Notes under the pieces: generated by a model | Told to the model about the DNA's origin: nothing | What the model saw: only the letters and a program-made list of their open reading frames with translations | The model's database searches: none | Position numbers and translations under genes: made by a program | In this document: piece after piece, positions 32,101 through 40,902 of the stretch | Position numbering within the stretch: the first letter of the stretch is position 1 | How the letters are laid out: each line of letters opens with the position of its first letter | From: JANNYA01 sp031422315 | GTDB taxonomy: Bacteria; Pseudomonadota; Gammaproteobacteria; Xanthomonadales; SZUA-5 | Assembly (NCBI GenBank): GCA_031422315.1 | Contig: JANOQN010000049.1 | Coordinates: 1 to 64,000, forward strand | DNA length: 64,000 nt | Reading direction: 5' to 3'

Positions 32101-32735
32101 CTATGTGGGTCAAATCGATAGAGCGTGCCATCCAAAGCACCAACGAGTAGCGACTTCTGCCAGATTGCAGAACTCAGCAAACGATTGTCAGGAAAAGTGT
32201 GCAATTTGCCCAGCGTAAGCGAATCAATATCAACTTCTAAAATGCCATGCCCGTAAACCGCGAGCCACATTTTTCCGCGCCATGATTCAAGGGTGAACAC
32301 CTGATTGTCTGGCAGTTTATGCCGCGCGTCTTGCGCCGCTTCGCTCAAGCACCGGCTTCTGGCGATTTTCTGCTCCAACTGATCAATCACACAAACGCCA
32401 AAGCCATTAACGCTGGCCCAAAGCTTGCCCCGCTCATCAAATCGAAGCAGCTCAACTGCCTCTAGCGGCAGTTTCGGCTCGGTAAGAAGCTCACTAAATT
32501 TGCGGCCATCAAAACGGGTCAGTCCGCGATCAGTACCCGCGTAAAGGTAGCCGCGCGCATCCTGCGCAAAGCTGGCAACTTGGCCAGCTGGCAGGCCTTG
32601 CGCGCGCCCATAGTTTTCCCACAGCGCTTGAAATCTTGGGTCAGCATGCAATGCGGTGCTCGCAATCAATAAAGCGAGCGCGGCGAAATAGCGCACCTCG
32701 TTGACCCTGACTGCGCTAGCGAGCCAGCGTTTCAA
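29154..32735 (-). CDS. Hybrid sensor histidine kinase with periplasmic beta-propellers
   Basis: The 1193-residue protein has a signal or anchor (about 15-31) and then about 14 propeller-type repeats to ~650 (for example SFAQDARGYLYAGTDRGLTR, INTVFFDQQNGLWVGSRTAG). A Y_Y_Y-like domain follows to ~760 and a membrane segment at ~768-790. The HisKA domain has the phosphoacceptor in SVIAHEMRNLLNGVG near 816. The HATPase has NLINNAIKFTDDG near 930 and DTGIGIPAHAK. The C-terminal receiver has its Asp in AAVLIDLGMADQD near 1120. This is the one-piece two-component layout used for polysaccharide or nutrient sensing in other phyla. It overlaps the upstream FG-GAP-like gene by 20 bases. No separate response regulator is adjacent. 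Confidence 0.92.
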   Translation of the reverse strand: MKRWLASAVRVNEVRYFAALALLIASTALHADPRFQALWENYGRAQGLPAGQVASFAQDARGYLYAGTDRGLTRFDGRKFSELLTEPKLPLEAVELLRFDERGKLWASVNGFGVCVIDQLEQKIARSRCLSEAAQDARHKLPDNQVFTLESWRGKMWLAVYGHGILEVDIDSLTLGKLHTFPDNRLLSSAIWQKSLLVGALDGTLYRFDPHSGVREVAKLDAAANLIVDAGERAFVTLLRGNELIEIDSRMLLVKHSIVDAKSISSFTLHRGKLVLATDTGLILGYPGDLGGGWQPLKSFGNAPGAMPEGRINTVFFDQQNGLWVGSRTAGAGRLNDINSPLTWLLRGDGGLPTNTVNAADMADDGRLWIATSTRGALAFYPDGTQSSLPIDARDGIPTKNIRAVRTRAETVWIGHQLGLTQHRPNAQSERFSHWQSDAELGLVDQIEPTQDGGAWISVGFSRLVKLDAGLIERDRIKAPGESTVIEQFLVTDSIVTTDQPPIVERAKESIWWADNAGFHVRISRDDPVQTLSNEQGLGVTRCPKSGHVWFIGRQSLLAIDPQTLAVQARRSYTTEASSDIGGLWCGPDDTLYFSGNSGLWRWPLLQAKPSRIDTFENAAEMSERPLQAADNVLLVAGPRGLLRVDLANLRNTSSDSGPFALHITERPAAKLGWRQNAASISADALSMHSPMLTQYQFIAKSGAQLLEASAWSNQHQHRFERLPAGNIRFEVNAKNAAGTLVSSPAILTSVEQVPWRRPSAMALLFALAGIAAHSIYRVRLNRHRREAALREAELLAVQKSELAVARTESLSVIAHEMRNLLNGVGTSTQMLRRSPDSELAPQWLSRVENATEGLARLLDDALDFTKIATGHSAIQPRNTDVQQLIIDCVEAHRPAAQIKSLCLECGVAVQTPMRVLDPVRFRQIASNLINNAIKFTDDGSVLVRLSDALLASNQSPTLVLEVEDTGIGIPAHAKLRIFEPYARLNSERQGTGLGLAITAELAKACGGAIAVLPGTTGKGSLFRLTLPAPMPSIETTENLPIAQPDASQAATSAAAIESINGVEPAATALTTHCPILVIEQGNEVSTVLQNYGFTAFHCHSAFDALEVAQNSAFAAVLIDLGMADQDSFDVAQTLRLLPPFQHLPMLAFSESADPKTLAHCQQIGISMLLEKPFDGAQINAALYEHLRINAPS

Positions 32736-35097
32736 ATCCGTCGCGGAACAATCGTGTGGGGTTTGTTGGCGCAGTTATAGAATAAATACCACCCTCTTGT
32801 GGATTACTCCGAAAAAGTCCTGGCGCACCGATTAATGCATCCGTTCTACCGGTCGGCAAAACGGCACTTCGCCCGATACTGGCTAAGCTTTCGCTCGGTA
32901 AATTCAAAACTTGCGCAGTATCACCTGGCGTTTCAAAATAATAGGCGACACCGTTATCGGTGAGCGTATCGCTATCCAAGCCGGATGCGCCAATTACCGT
33001 CTCCGCTCCGCGCATCGCCAATGCAATGCCGAACAGCGAACCCGCTTGCAACGTAGGCGCAGTTTGCCGCAGCAATATCGTGCCGTCAGCGGCAAAACGC
33101 AGCACAACCCCGGCTGCAGAGAGCGCGTCAATGCTTTGCAATGGCGCGCTAACCAGCATTTGCCCGCTATTGCTGAGCGCAACACTAAGGCCAAAACCTG
33201 CGCCAGCGGAGCCGAGTGCATCCAGCAGTTCGTTTTGCAGCGCCCAAACACCGTTTTGCAGAACGTAATGATAGGCCCGTCCGCCCGCTGCGCTGCCCGC
33301 TCGCCGTGCGCCCGGTGCGCCGACCAACAAGTTGCCCGATTGCATGGCAAGGCTCGCGCCGAATAAATCGAACGCTACCGTTCCGGGCGGTGCAAGCGTT
33401 TGCCGCAATACATATTGGCCGTTGTTCTGGCGTTGAAATAAACTGACCCGGCCCTGATCAAAATCGGGGCTGCGCGCCGCGCGCGCGCCGACCGCAAGCC
33501 ATTCTTGATCGATGGCAACCGCCGAGCCAAACAGCGCGCCTTCTCCGGGCGTTGCGGCGGTCAATTTCTGCAAAAACTCAAAACGGCCATTGATGCGTTC
33601 GAAAACGTAAGCCGATCCCGCATCAAACTCTTCGTTGATCACGTTCCAAATTGAGCCCACCACAATGCGATCACCTTGAACTGCGACGGCGCTGCCAAAG
33701 CGCTGCTCGACTTCAATATCGGGCGGCTCTAGGGTTTGCGTGAATTGCCAGCTATCACGCTGCGGCTGAAACACGTAAACGCGGCCGGTTTCAGGCCCGT
33801 AAATACTCGGCGCAAAAGCACTGCCGGAAACCATCGTTTGCGCGTCCGCGCTGATGCTTTGCCCGATGCGCTCATAGCTCAATCCGCGGCCGGTGCTGGC
33901 GCTCAATAATCCAGTACTTAATCCGAGCCGCAAACTGTAAATTTGCCCTTGCAGCGGCAGACTAGGGCCATTGGCTTGTGATGCACTCAAAATCAATGCG
34001 CCCGATTCGTTAAACGCTAAACCTGCGGCAAACAATCCGGTATTGCTGACCCCAACTGCGCTATTGATGGGTGGATCAATTCGCCGAACCAGTACGGCAT
34101 TACCCGCGTCAAGTTGATAATGAAATGCGGAGCCAACAAAGCGCTGCGCCCCGAAAGATGACAGCGGCGCGCCAATCACTAGCGCTTGCCCTAGCGTGGC
34201 AATCGCGCTGCCAAAACCTTCTGGCGGATTCGCAAGCGAGGCTGCGCTGAGCGTTTGTAGCGGATTGAGATTCGCATCAAAGCTCAACACCGAGCCGCCC
34301 GAAGCGTTTGGCGCACCAATCCAAAGGCGATTAGGTGAGATCGCGCTTGCAAAGCTTGACCCAAATCCAGCTGGGCCGCTCAACGCGGCGCTTTGCAGGC
34401 CCGTGCTCAAGCTGTAGCGATAGGCCATCCCAACGTTAGCGGCGCTGCTCGGTGCGCCAATCCAAAGCGAGTCGCCGTCCAACATGAGCGCGTGGCCGAA
34501 GCCAGCATTGAGTCCGACGGGCGAGTCAATGGCTCGACTAAAGTTAAGGCTTGCACCGCTGCGGGCGTACACGTAAATCCGCGACAAACCCGAAGCCGTC
34601 ACCGCTAGCCAGCTTTCGTTTGTGGCAAGCGCCGAGCCAAAGCGCGCATCAGCAACGTTAAATGTTGGAAATACATCCGCTTGTGGTGTCCAAACGCCGC
34701 CTGTTTGATAAAAATAGCGCACCTTTCCGGCGTTTGCAGTGAACTCATCGCCCGCATTGACGGCACCGACAAATAACCCTTGCGCTGCACAAGCCACGCT
34801 CACGCCTAACGCTTCATCGTCGGGTACCAGCGGCTGAAGTTTTTCAACAATTTCTGGCTGATCGCCCGTATAGCGCAGGCGATAAACCGAGCCTACAACT
34901 TGGCCGTTGCTTGAGTCCGGGCGGCCACGCTGATCGCCAAGCGCGGTCGCAAAAGTATCATTGCCGCAGTGCGTTATGGCATAGCCTAAGTTGTCGCCCG
35001 CCGAGCCGTCGCCGCTAGTCGTGGGCAATATGAGCGATTGCGCGCCAATGCTCGCGCTGGCAGAAATAAATAACAGCAACTGAAAAAATTTAGTCAT
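32716..35097 (-). CDS. Secreted FG-GAP/integrin-like repeat protein with RDGFE tail
   Basis: From ATG 35097 the 793-residue product has a Sec leader (KFFQLLLFISASASIGA). It then carries about 12 repeats of ~55-60 residues centred on G-x-S-(V/L)-A followed by GAP-like cores (FGSAVAVQGDRIVVGS, FGASLAMQSGNLLVGAPGAR, FGSAIATLGQALVIGAPLSS), which fold as a seven-bladed FG-GAP propeller. The C-terminus is TRLFRDGFETLAR, similar to the tail of the protein at 6715-7284. It is probably exported to the surface. The last codons overlap the start of the hybrid kinase gene, suggesting coexpression. Ligand is unknown. Confidence 0.87.
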   Translation of the reverse strand: MTKFFQLLLFISASASIGAQSLILPTTSGDGSAGDNLGYAITHCGNDTFATALGDQRGRPDSSNGQVVGSVYRLRYTGDQPEIVEKLQPLVPDDEALGVSVACAAQGLFVGAVNAGDEFTANAGKVRYFYQTGGVWTPQADVFPTFNVADARFGSALATNESWLAVTASGLSRIYVYARSGASLNFSRAIDSPVGLNAGFGHALMLDGDSLWIGAPSSAANVGMAYRYSLSTGLQSAALSGPAGFGSSFASAISPNRLWIGAPNASGGSVLSFDANLNPLQTLSAASLANPPEGFGSAIATLGQALVIGAPLSSFGAQRFVGSAFHYQLDAGNAVLVRRIDPPINSAVGVSNTGLFAAGLAFNESGALILSASQANGPSLPLQGQIYSLRLGLSTGLLSASTGRGLSYERIGQSISADAQTMVSGSAFAPSIYGPETGRVYVFQPQRDSWQFTQTLEPPDIEVEQRFGSAVAVQGDRIVVGSIWNVINEEFDAGSAYVFERINGRFEFLQKLTAATPGEGALFGSAVAIDQEWLAVGARAARSPDFDQGRVSLFQRQNNGQYVLRQTLAPPGTVAFDLFGASLAMQSGNLLVGAPGARRAGSAAGGRAYHYVLQNGVWALQNELLDALGSAGAGFGLSVALSNSGQMLVSAPLQSIDALSAAGVVLRFAADGTILLRQTAPTLQAGSLFGIALAMRGAETVIGASGLDSDTLTDNGVAYYFETPGDTAQVLNLPSESLASIGRSAVLPTGRTDALIGAPGLFRSNPQEGGIYSITAPTNPTRLFRDGFETLAR

Positions 35098-35140
35098 TGA
35101 AAGCTCGCTGCGATGAGGACTAAGAATACCGCTCTGCGCG

Positions 35141-35725
35141 CTAGTTGTGCGGCTCACTTGCCAGTTGCTTCGCAAAAGCTGCAACGCCAATGCCCAGTGG
35201 ATCACGTTTTTGCGAGTCACTCACCACCAGCAAACAGTAAGAAAACTCACCGGCACGAAATTCAAATCTGGGTTCGAGCGCCGCAAAACGCTGAGCGAAC
35301 GGCACTTTGAGCTCCATTAACCAATGCCGGACATCATCCGCGTGCGCGGCGAAGAGTTCGATAGCAATCGCGCTACCGGAAGGCAAGGCACCATCCACAA
35401 TGCCGCCAATCGCGTGCGGCTCGAACTGTTGCATTTGCTGCATGGCTTCAAGCGCCGCCATTTGCATAGACCGCACGCGCTGCACCGAATTTGACTCAAA
35501 CAAACGTAACCTTGCACGTAGCGCTTCGCGCACTGCCGCTTCACTAGGCCAGCGATTTGGCGCTGCGCCGAGCCTGCGCGCGGCAGTTTTGAGCGCGCGC
35601 GCCGGATTGGGCTCGCATTCTTCCTGCATGACGCGTGCTGCGGCATCGACAAGCGGGTCAAGCCCGTGTTGATCAAATCGGCTAGCAATGGCGCTAATTT
35701 TAAAATGCTGGGATTTGTCACGCAT
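35141..35725 (-). CDS. Degenerate nucleotidyltransferase-like hypothetical protein
   Basis: ATG 35725 gives 194 residues; a TTG at 35755 is less likely. An N-terminal helical region (about 10-100) resembles that of gammaproteobacterial proteins annotated as nucleotidyltransferases. A core HAIGGIVDGALPSGSAIAIEL near 118 follows, which matches the GG/S..D-x-D/E strand-loop except that the catalytic acids are replaced by Ala. It may keep a regulatory or binding role. It ends 43 bases upstream of the FG-GAP-like gene and starts 43 bases downstream of the PBP stop. Confidence 0.65.
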   Translation of the reverse strand: MRDKSQHFKISAIASRFDQHGLDPLVDAAARVMQEECEPNPARALKTAARRLGAAPNRWPSEAAVREALRARLRLFESNSVQRVRSMQMAALEAMQQMQQFEPHAIGGIVDGALPSGSAIAIELFAAHADDVRHWLMELKVPFAQRFAALEPRFEFRAGEFSYCLLVVSDSQKRDPLGIGVAAFAKQLASEPHN

Positions 35726-35768
35726 AGGCGTATTTTGCTGAGCTGTAAGCGTCAATAAACCCGAAAAC

Positions 35769-38270
35769 TCAAAAGACCTCTAACGGATCGCTTTGCGTCT
35801 GCCGCTCATTTGAACCAATGGCGGTGCCGAGTTTGCTCAAATCTTCGGTACGAAAAACCTCCATAATGCCGCCAGAATCCCCTGCGCTGGTCAGCAATCC
35901 GCTGCGCCCATTGATGCGCGCGGTGGTTATTCCGGTTGGTTGTTCAAGCAAGTCATCGGGCTGGCCTTCGAGCGTTACGCGCATAAAATCCACCCAAATC
36001 GGCAGCGCCGCTTTCCCGCCAAATTCGCCTTCACCGAGCGAGCTAAAATCATCAAAGCCGACCCAGGCGGCAGCAACCAAATGTGGGCTGTAGCCGATAA
36101 ACCATGCGTCCCGGTGATCGTTGGTGGTGCCGGTTTTGCCGGCAATATCAGCGCGCTCCAGCACAGCGGCCGCCCGGCCGGTGCCGCGCTTGATCACATC
36201 ACGCATCATGGATGTCAAAATATAAGCGTTACGTTCGTCAATAGCGCGCGGCGCTAGCACCATCCCCGAGGCGGTTTTGACCGATTCGGTGTCTGGCTTT
36301 GGAATCGGTGCGGAGGGATTGGCAGCGTCATTCAAAGCTTCCTCGGCTTCTCTAGCCAGCTGCGCTTCTTGATAGGCCAGCTCAAGCTCCAAACGCTCAG
36401 GGCAAAGCCGGCAGGCGCGCGCCGCGCTGGCTTCAAATACGGTTTTGCCAGCGCTATCGACGATTTTGCTAATCACATGCGGCGTCACTAAAAAGCCGGT
36501 GTTTGCAAAAGCCGCGTAGCCGCGTGCCATCGCAATCGGCGGCGCTGCTGAGGTGCCTAACGCAAGCGATAGATTTTCTGGCAAGGATTCAGCGGTAAAG
36601 CCAAAGCGCTGAATGTAACGACGCGCATAGCGCACGCCAATCGCATCTAACACGCGCACCGATACCAAATTACGCGAGCTAACAATCGCTTCTCTCAAAC
36701 GCGTCGGGCCATTAAATTTCTCATTATCGTTTTGTGGCTTCCAAACTTTATCGATGGAAGCATCTTCAAACACGATGGGCGCGTCATTGACTATGGAAGC
36801 CGTAGTAAAGCCCTTTTCCAACGCCGCCGAATAGACAAATGGCTTGAAGCTAGAACCTGCGGGCCGGGTGCTTTGAGTGACGCGATTGAACTTGCTCAAG
36901 CCAAACGAATAGCCGCCAATGAGCGAGCGAATTGCGCCGTCTTCAGGATCGAGCGCCACGAATCCGCTTTGCACTTTTGGAATTTGCGCAAGCTTGAACT
37001 TGCCTTCTTCATCGCGAACTACCCGCACGACATCACCGGGTGCAAGCAGATCCGACATTCGTTTCGGTGCCGGGCCAAGCGCCACGGGCGATAAATACTT
37101 TCGTGCCCAGCGTGCATCCCCAATCGCGATGACCACATCTTGACCATCGCTCAAACGCAGCGTAGCGTCTTCTGGGGTAACGCTAATGACTGCGCCTGCA
37201 ACCATGCCCGCGACCGTCCAATATGATTCGAGTGCTAAGTCAAGTTCGGCGGTTTTACCCAGCAGCGCCAGATCAAGTTTGGCTTCTGCGCCGCGCCAGC
37301 CGTGTCGGCGGTCATAGTTTTGTACCGAGTTAATCAGCGCCACGTTCGCCGCGCGCTGGGCAATCGAGTCAATCGTGGTGGTTAAGCGATAGCCGCCGGT
37401 CAGCGCATTCTCTGCGCCCAATATTTTTTCCGCCTCTAAACGCACCATCTCAGCAATGTAAGGTGCTTCAAGCTCTACCGGCGGGCTATGCAAACTTGCC
37501 AAATCGGGTAATTTAAGCGTTGAATTTAATGTGGCTTGATCGATAAAGCCGACCGAGAACATACGGCTGAGCACAAAATCTCGGCGATCTTTCGCTGCGG
37601 TGGGATTGTGAATTGGATTCAGCTCACTCGGAGCTTTCGGCAGCGCAGCCAGCATGGCCGATTCCGCAAGCGTAATCTCGCTCAATACTTTTCCGTAATA
37701 GACTTCGGCCGCCGCTGCAACACCGTAAGCGCGCTGCCCCAAAAAAATCTTATTAAGATAAAGCTCTAGGATTTCATCTTTAGAGAGCGCGCGCTCGAGT
37801 TTGATGGCGGTGAAAATCTCGATTATTTTGCGTTTGTAGGTGCGTTCATTGCTTAAAAACAGGCCTCGCGCCAGCTGCTGCGTGATCGTGCTGCCGCCGG
37901 AGCCTTTTTCGCCTGTGCTAACAATTTCCCACACCGCACGCGCAATGCCTTGCGGATCGACTCCGTAATGCGTGTAAAACTTGGCATCTTCTACTGCGAT
38001 AAAGGCTTGTCGCAAAATCAGCGGCATTTGCGTTAGCGAAACTGGATTGCGCCGGGTTTCGCCAAAGCTCGCAATCATCAAGCCATCACGCGAATAAACC
38101 TTAAGCGGTACTTGTAGTTTGACTTCGCGGACTTTGTCGACCGAGGGCAAATCGTCTTTCACCCACCAATAAACGCCGCCAAGCCCTATTAGGCCAAGCG
38201 TTAAACCGGCGATTCCCAAAAAAAAGCAGGTTCGGAGCAAACGTTTCAGTAGTTTCACGGGGTGTTTCAC
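35769..38270 (-). CDS. mrcA: Class A penicillin-binding protein 1A
   Basis: This bifunctional peptidoglycan synthase has an N-terminal TM anchor (CFFLGIAGLTLGLIGLGGVY), a GT51 glycosyltransferase domain with AVEDAKFYTHYGVDPQGIAR near 85, then STITQQLARGLFLSNERTYK. An OB-like insert and a transpeptidase domain follow, with the SxxK serine in RPAGSSFKPFVYSA, SSRNLVSVRVL and KTGTTNDHRDAWFIGY. The frame opens at GTG 38315, but GTG 38270 (833 residues) is preferred. The intervening codons overlap a plausible minus-strand promoter (TTGCGT, 19 bases, TATACT). It is divergent from pilM, a conserved gammaproteobacterial arrangement. Confidence 0.94.
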   Translation of the reverse strand: MKHPVKLLKRLLRTCFFLGIAGLTLGLIGLGGVYWWVKDDLPSVDKVREVKLQVPLKVYSRDGLMIASFGETRRNPVSLTQMPLILRQAFIAVEDAKFYTHYGVDPQGIARAVWEIVSTGEKGSGGSTITQQLARGLFLSNERTYKRKIIEIFTAIKLERALSKDEILELYLNKIFLGQRAYGVAAAAEVYYGKVLSEITLAESAMLAALPKAPSELNPIHNPTAAKDRRDFVLSRMFSVGFIDQATLNSTLKLPDLASLHSPPVELEAPYIAEMVRLEAEKILGAENALTGGYRLTTTIDSIAQRAANVALINSVQNYDRRHGWRGAEAKLDLALLGKTAELDLALESYWTVAGMVAGAVISVTPEDATLRLSDGQDVVIAIGDARWARKYLSPVALGPAPKRMSDLLAPGDVVRVVRDEEGKFKLAQIPKVQSGFVALDPEDGAIRSLIGGYSFGLSKFNRVTQSTRPAGSSFKPFVYSAALEKGFTTASIVNDAPIVFEDASIDKVWKPQNDNEKFNGPTRLREAIVSSRNLVSVRVLDAIGVRYARRYIQRFGFTAESLPENLSLALGTSAAPPIAMARGYAAFANTGFLVTPHVISKIVDSAGKTVFEASAARACRLCPERLELELAYQEAQLAREAEEALNDAANPSAPIPKPDTESVKTASGMVLAPRAIDERNAYILTSMMRDVIKRGTGRAAAVLERADIAGKTGTTNDHRDAWFIGYSPHLVAAAWVGFDDFSSLGEGEFGGKAALPIWVDFMRVTLEGQPDDLLEQPTGITTARINGRSGLLTSAGDSGGIMEVFRTEDLSKLGTAIGSNERQTQSDPLEVF

Positions 38271-38444
38271 AGTCAAAAGCGCTGCGAAAGTATAGTTTGA
38301 GTCGCTGAACGGCACGCAAAAAAAAGTTTTTTTTCATCTCCCGCTCAGTTTGCAAACCTAGGCGCTGCCTGGGTTTTTCCGGCGAAAACAATAATTATCA
38401 GCAAGATCAAGGAACTGGCGCACAAACTTTATGCAAAATGTTAG

Positions 38445-38473
38445 TTGCGAGTTGCTGAAGTTTGGTATTTAAT
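38445..38473 (+). promoter_or_regulatory. Sigma-70 promoter of the pilMNOPQ operon
   Basis: TTGCGA (38445-38450) and TTTAAT (38468-38473) are separated by exactly 17 bases, 51 bases before the pilM start. Four of six and five of six bases match consensus. Transcription would start near 38480. Confidence 0.6.
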
Positions 38474-38524
38474 GCGACCTAACAGAAATCGCTCGTAAAC
38501 GACTGTCTCGAGAAGGAAAAGTCC

Positions 38525-39595
38525 GTGGGACTATTCACACCCAAAGCACCACCGCTAGTTGGAATTGACATTAGCTCCACCGCAGTCAAGCTTTTACAGT
38601 TGTCGCAGGTTGGAAATCGATATCGCATTGAAAGCTATGCGGTAGAACCTTTGCCACCTAATGCGGTGGTAGAGAAAAATATTGTCGAAGTTGAGGCAGT
38701 CGGTGAAGCCATTCGTAGAGCAGTTCAGCGTTCTGGCATCAAAACCCGTTTTGCCGCTGCCGCTGTCGCTGGATCAGCCATTATCACAAAGGTTCTGCCT
38801 ATGCAGGCGGATTTGAGTGAAGATGACCTTGAAGGCCAGATTCAAGCCGAGGCGAATCAATACATTCCCTATCCACTTGAAGAAGTGAGCTTGGATTTTG
38901 AAATATTGGGGCCGGTGAAAGACAACCCAGAAATGGTCAATATTATGCTGGCGGCGTCACGCACAGAAAATGTCGAAATGCGCGCTGCGGCGTTGAGCCT
39001 AGGTGGATTGACAGCGAAAGTGATCGACGTTGAAGCTTTTGCGATGGAGAACGCGTTTCGCTTGATCGCCGATCAAATGCCTGCGGGTCGCGACGGTCTG
39101 GTAGCCATCATTGATATTGGCGCAACCATGACAACGCTTAATGTGTTGCGCAATCAACGCAGTATTTATACCCGCGAGCAAGTTTTTGGCGGCAAGCAAC
39201 TGACTGATGAAGTTATGCGTCGCTACGGGCTTTCCTATGAAGAAGCGGGTTTGGCGAAACGCCAGGGCGGCTTACCAGAAAGCTACGAAATTGAAGTGCT
39301 CGAGCCCTTCAAAGAAGCCATGACCCAACAAGTGAGCCGTTTGCTGCAGTTTTTCTTTGCCGGCAGCGAACACAATCGAGTTGATCAGATTGTGCTAGCT
39401 GGCGGGTGCGCTTCAATCGCTGGCGTCAAAGAAATGGTTGAAGAGCAAATTGGCGTGCCGACGGTGATTGCTTCGCCGGTTTCGGCAATGACGCTTTCAC
39501 CGAAAGTGCAAGCACAGGCGCTACAGGCAGACGCCCCTGCGCTGATGATCGCGTGCGGACTCGCAATGAGGAGTTTTGATCAATGGCAAGGATAA
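38525..39595 (+). CDS. pilM: Type IV pilus assembly protein PilM
   Basis: The 356-residue actin-like ATPase begins GLFTPKAPPLVGIDISSTAV with the phosphate-1 motif. The second phosphate motif, VAIIDIGATMTTLNVLRNQR, is near 195, and the adenosine motif QIVLAGGCASIAGVKEM is near 290. It binds the cytoplasmic tail of PilN (INLLPWR) to join the alignment subcomplex. The start is GTG 38525 after AAGGAAAA. The 3' end overlaps pilN by 13 bases. It is the first gene of the pil operon. Confidence 0.97.
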   Translation: MGLFTPKAPPLVGIDISSTAVKLLQLSQVGNRYRIESYAVEPLPPNAVVEKNIVEVEAVGEAIRRAVQRSGIKTRFAAAAVAGSAIITKVLPMQADLSEDDLEGQIQAEANQYIPYPLEEVSLDFEILGPVKDNPEMVNIMLAASRTENVEMRAAALSLGGLTAKVIDVEAFAMENAFRLIADQMPAGRDGLVAIIDIGATMTTLNVLRNQRSIYTREQVFGGKQLTDEVMRRYGLSYEEAGLAKRQGGLPESYEIEVLEPFKEAMTQQVSRLLQFFFAGSEHNRVDQIVLAGGCASIAGVKEMVEEQIGVPTVIASPVSAMTLSPKVQAQALQADAPALMIACGLAMRSFDQWQG

Positions 39596-40227
39596 ATTTA
39601 CTTCCCTGGCGTGAAGAGCGCCGGCAATCGCGCAAGAAAGAATTCTTCGCGACGATGGCCGCAGTGGCGGTGGCATCATTACTCGCACTTTTTGGCGCGC
39701 ACTATTTCGCGCAGTATCAAATTGATAAGCAGCTAGAACGGAATGCGAAGATTCAAACCGAGATCGACGCGCTAAAAGTAAAAATCGAGAAGATCAAAGA
39801 TTTGGAAACCGAGCGCGCGCGCTTGCTCAAACGCAAAGAAATCATTGAACAGCTGCAAGGCAGTCGTTCTTTAATGGTGCATTTGTTCGAAGAGCTAGCG
39901 ATGACCACGCCAGATGGCGTCGTACTACTTGGAATTAAACAAACGGCTGAAACCATTAGCCTGCTGGGCAAAGCACAATCTGAAGCGCGCGTCGCGCAAT
40001 ACATGCGCAATTTAGATGCGTCACCCTTCATGAAAGATTCTGATCTCGCTGAAGTAGCAGCGTTAGGGCAAGGGCAGTTGAGTGCGCCTCCAGGTTCGGC
40101 CGCTGCTACGCCAGCTGGCAAAAACCCCCGCGGCGGCGTCAACAAAAATTTTGCGCTGTCCGTTAAAGTTGAAACAGCCAAGCCAGCTGTAGAAGACGAT
40201 ACAGCTGCACCAGGAGCGCCGCAATGA
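39583..40227 (+). CDS. pilN: Type IV pilus assembly protein PilN
   Basis: The 214-residue inner-membrane protein starts with the PilM-binding ARINLLPWREERRQSRKKEF. One TM segment follows (about 24-44, MAAVAVASLLALFGAHYFAQ), then a periplasmic coiled coil (KIQTEIDALKVKIEKIKDLE) and an alpha/beta domain. A low-complexity tail after residue 165 is longer than in many homologues. It dimerises with PilO. Translation is coupled to pilM by a 13-base overlap and to pilO by four bases. Confidence 0.96.
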   Translation: MARINLLPWREERRQSRKKEFFATMAAVAVASLLALFGAHYFAQYQIDKQLERNAKIQTEIDALKVKIEKIKDLETERARLLKRKEIIEQLQGSRSLMVHLFEELAMTTPDGVVLLGIKQTAETISLLGKAQSEARVAQYMRNLDASPFMKDSDLAEVAALGQGQLSAPPGSAAATPAGKNPRGGVNKNFALSVKVETAKPAVEDDTAAPGAPQ

Positions 40228-40892
40228 ACGCATTTCAAGAGCTTCAAAGAGTCGACTGGAATAACCCTGGCGCGCTATCAACCGCAGCGCGAATCGTTTT
40301 AAGCGTAGCGATATTGACGGTAGTGGCAGCGGTCGGCGGTTATTTTTTAATCAACCCAAAGGTAGAAGAGCGCGCAGGCTACGAAGCGCAAGAACTTGGG
40401 CTGCGGCAAGATTTTGAAAGTAAACAGAAGCAGGCCGCAAACCTTGAGCCGCTAACGGAACAGCTTGAGCTGATGAAAGCCATGCTAGACCAGATGTTAA
40501 AGCAGCTTCCTAACAAAACGCAACTTGCAGATTTATTGGTTGACGTATCACAAGAAGCGCTAGCGGCGGGTATCGAAGTTCAATTGTTCAAACCGCAAGC
40601 TGAGATTGTCAAAGATTTCTACGCTGAAAGGCCAATATTGCTCAGAATGGTTGGGAGCTATCACCAGTTCGGCAAATTCGTTAGCGGTGTGGCGACATTG
40701 CCGCGCGTTGTGATTTTGACGATGCACGACGTGGCGCTTACGCCAGTGGCCGCTGCCACTGCATCTAAATTGCCCTCTGGCGCTTTGGTGCTGGAAGGCA
40801 CAGTGAAAACATATCGCTATCTGGATGACGAAGAAATCGTTCCCGAGGCCCCCGCCGCTGGTGGCGCCGCTACGTCAGCGCAAGCGAAGTGA
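40224..40892 (+). CDS. pilO: Type IV pilus assembly protein PilO
   Basis: The 222-residue protein has the conserved N-terminal LQRVDWNNPGALSTAARIVL, a TM segment (about 24-46) and a coiled coil (about 50-95). A ferredoxin-like periplasmic domain follows, including VDVSQEALAAGIEVQLFKPQ and RMVGSYHQFGKFVSGVATLP. It pairs with PilN and contacts PilP, linking the inner-membrane platform to the secretin. A Pro/Ala-rich tail follows residue 205. Confidence 0.96.
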   Translation: MNAFQELQRVDWNNPGALSTAARIVLSVAILTVVAAVGGYFLINPKVEERAGYEAQELGLRQDFESKQKQAANLEPLTEQLELMKAMLDQMLKQLPNKTQLADLLVDVSQEALAAGIEVQLFKPQAEIVKDFYAERPILLRMVGSYHQFGKFVSGVATLPRVVILTMHDVALTPVAAATASKLPSGALVLEGTVKTYRYLDDEEIVPEAPAAGGAATSAQAK

Positions 40893-40902
40893 GTGACAGT
40901 AT

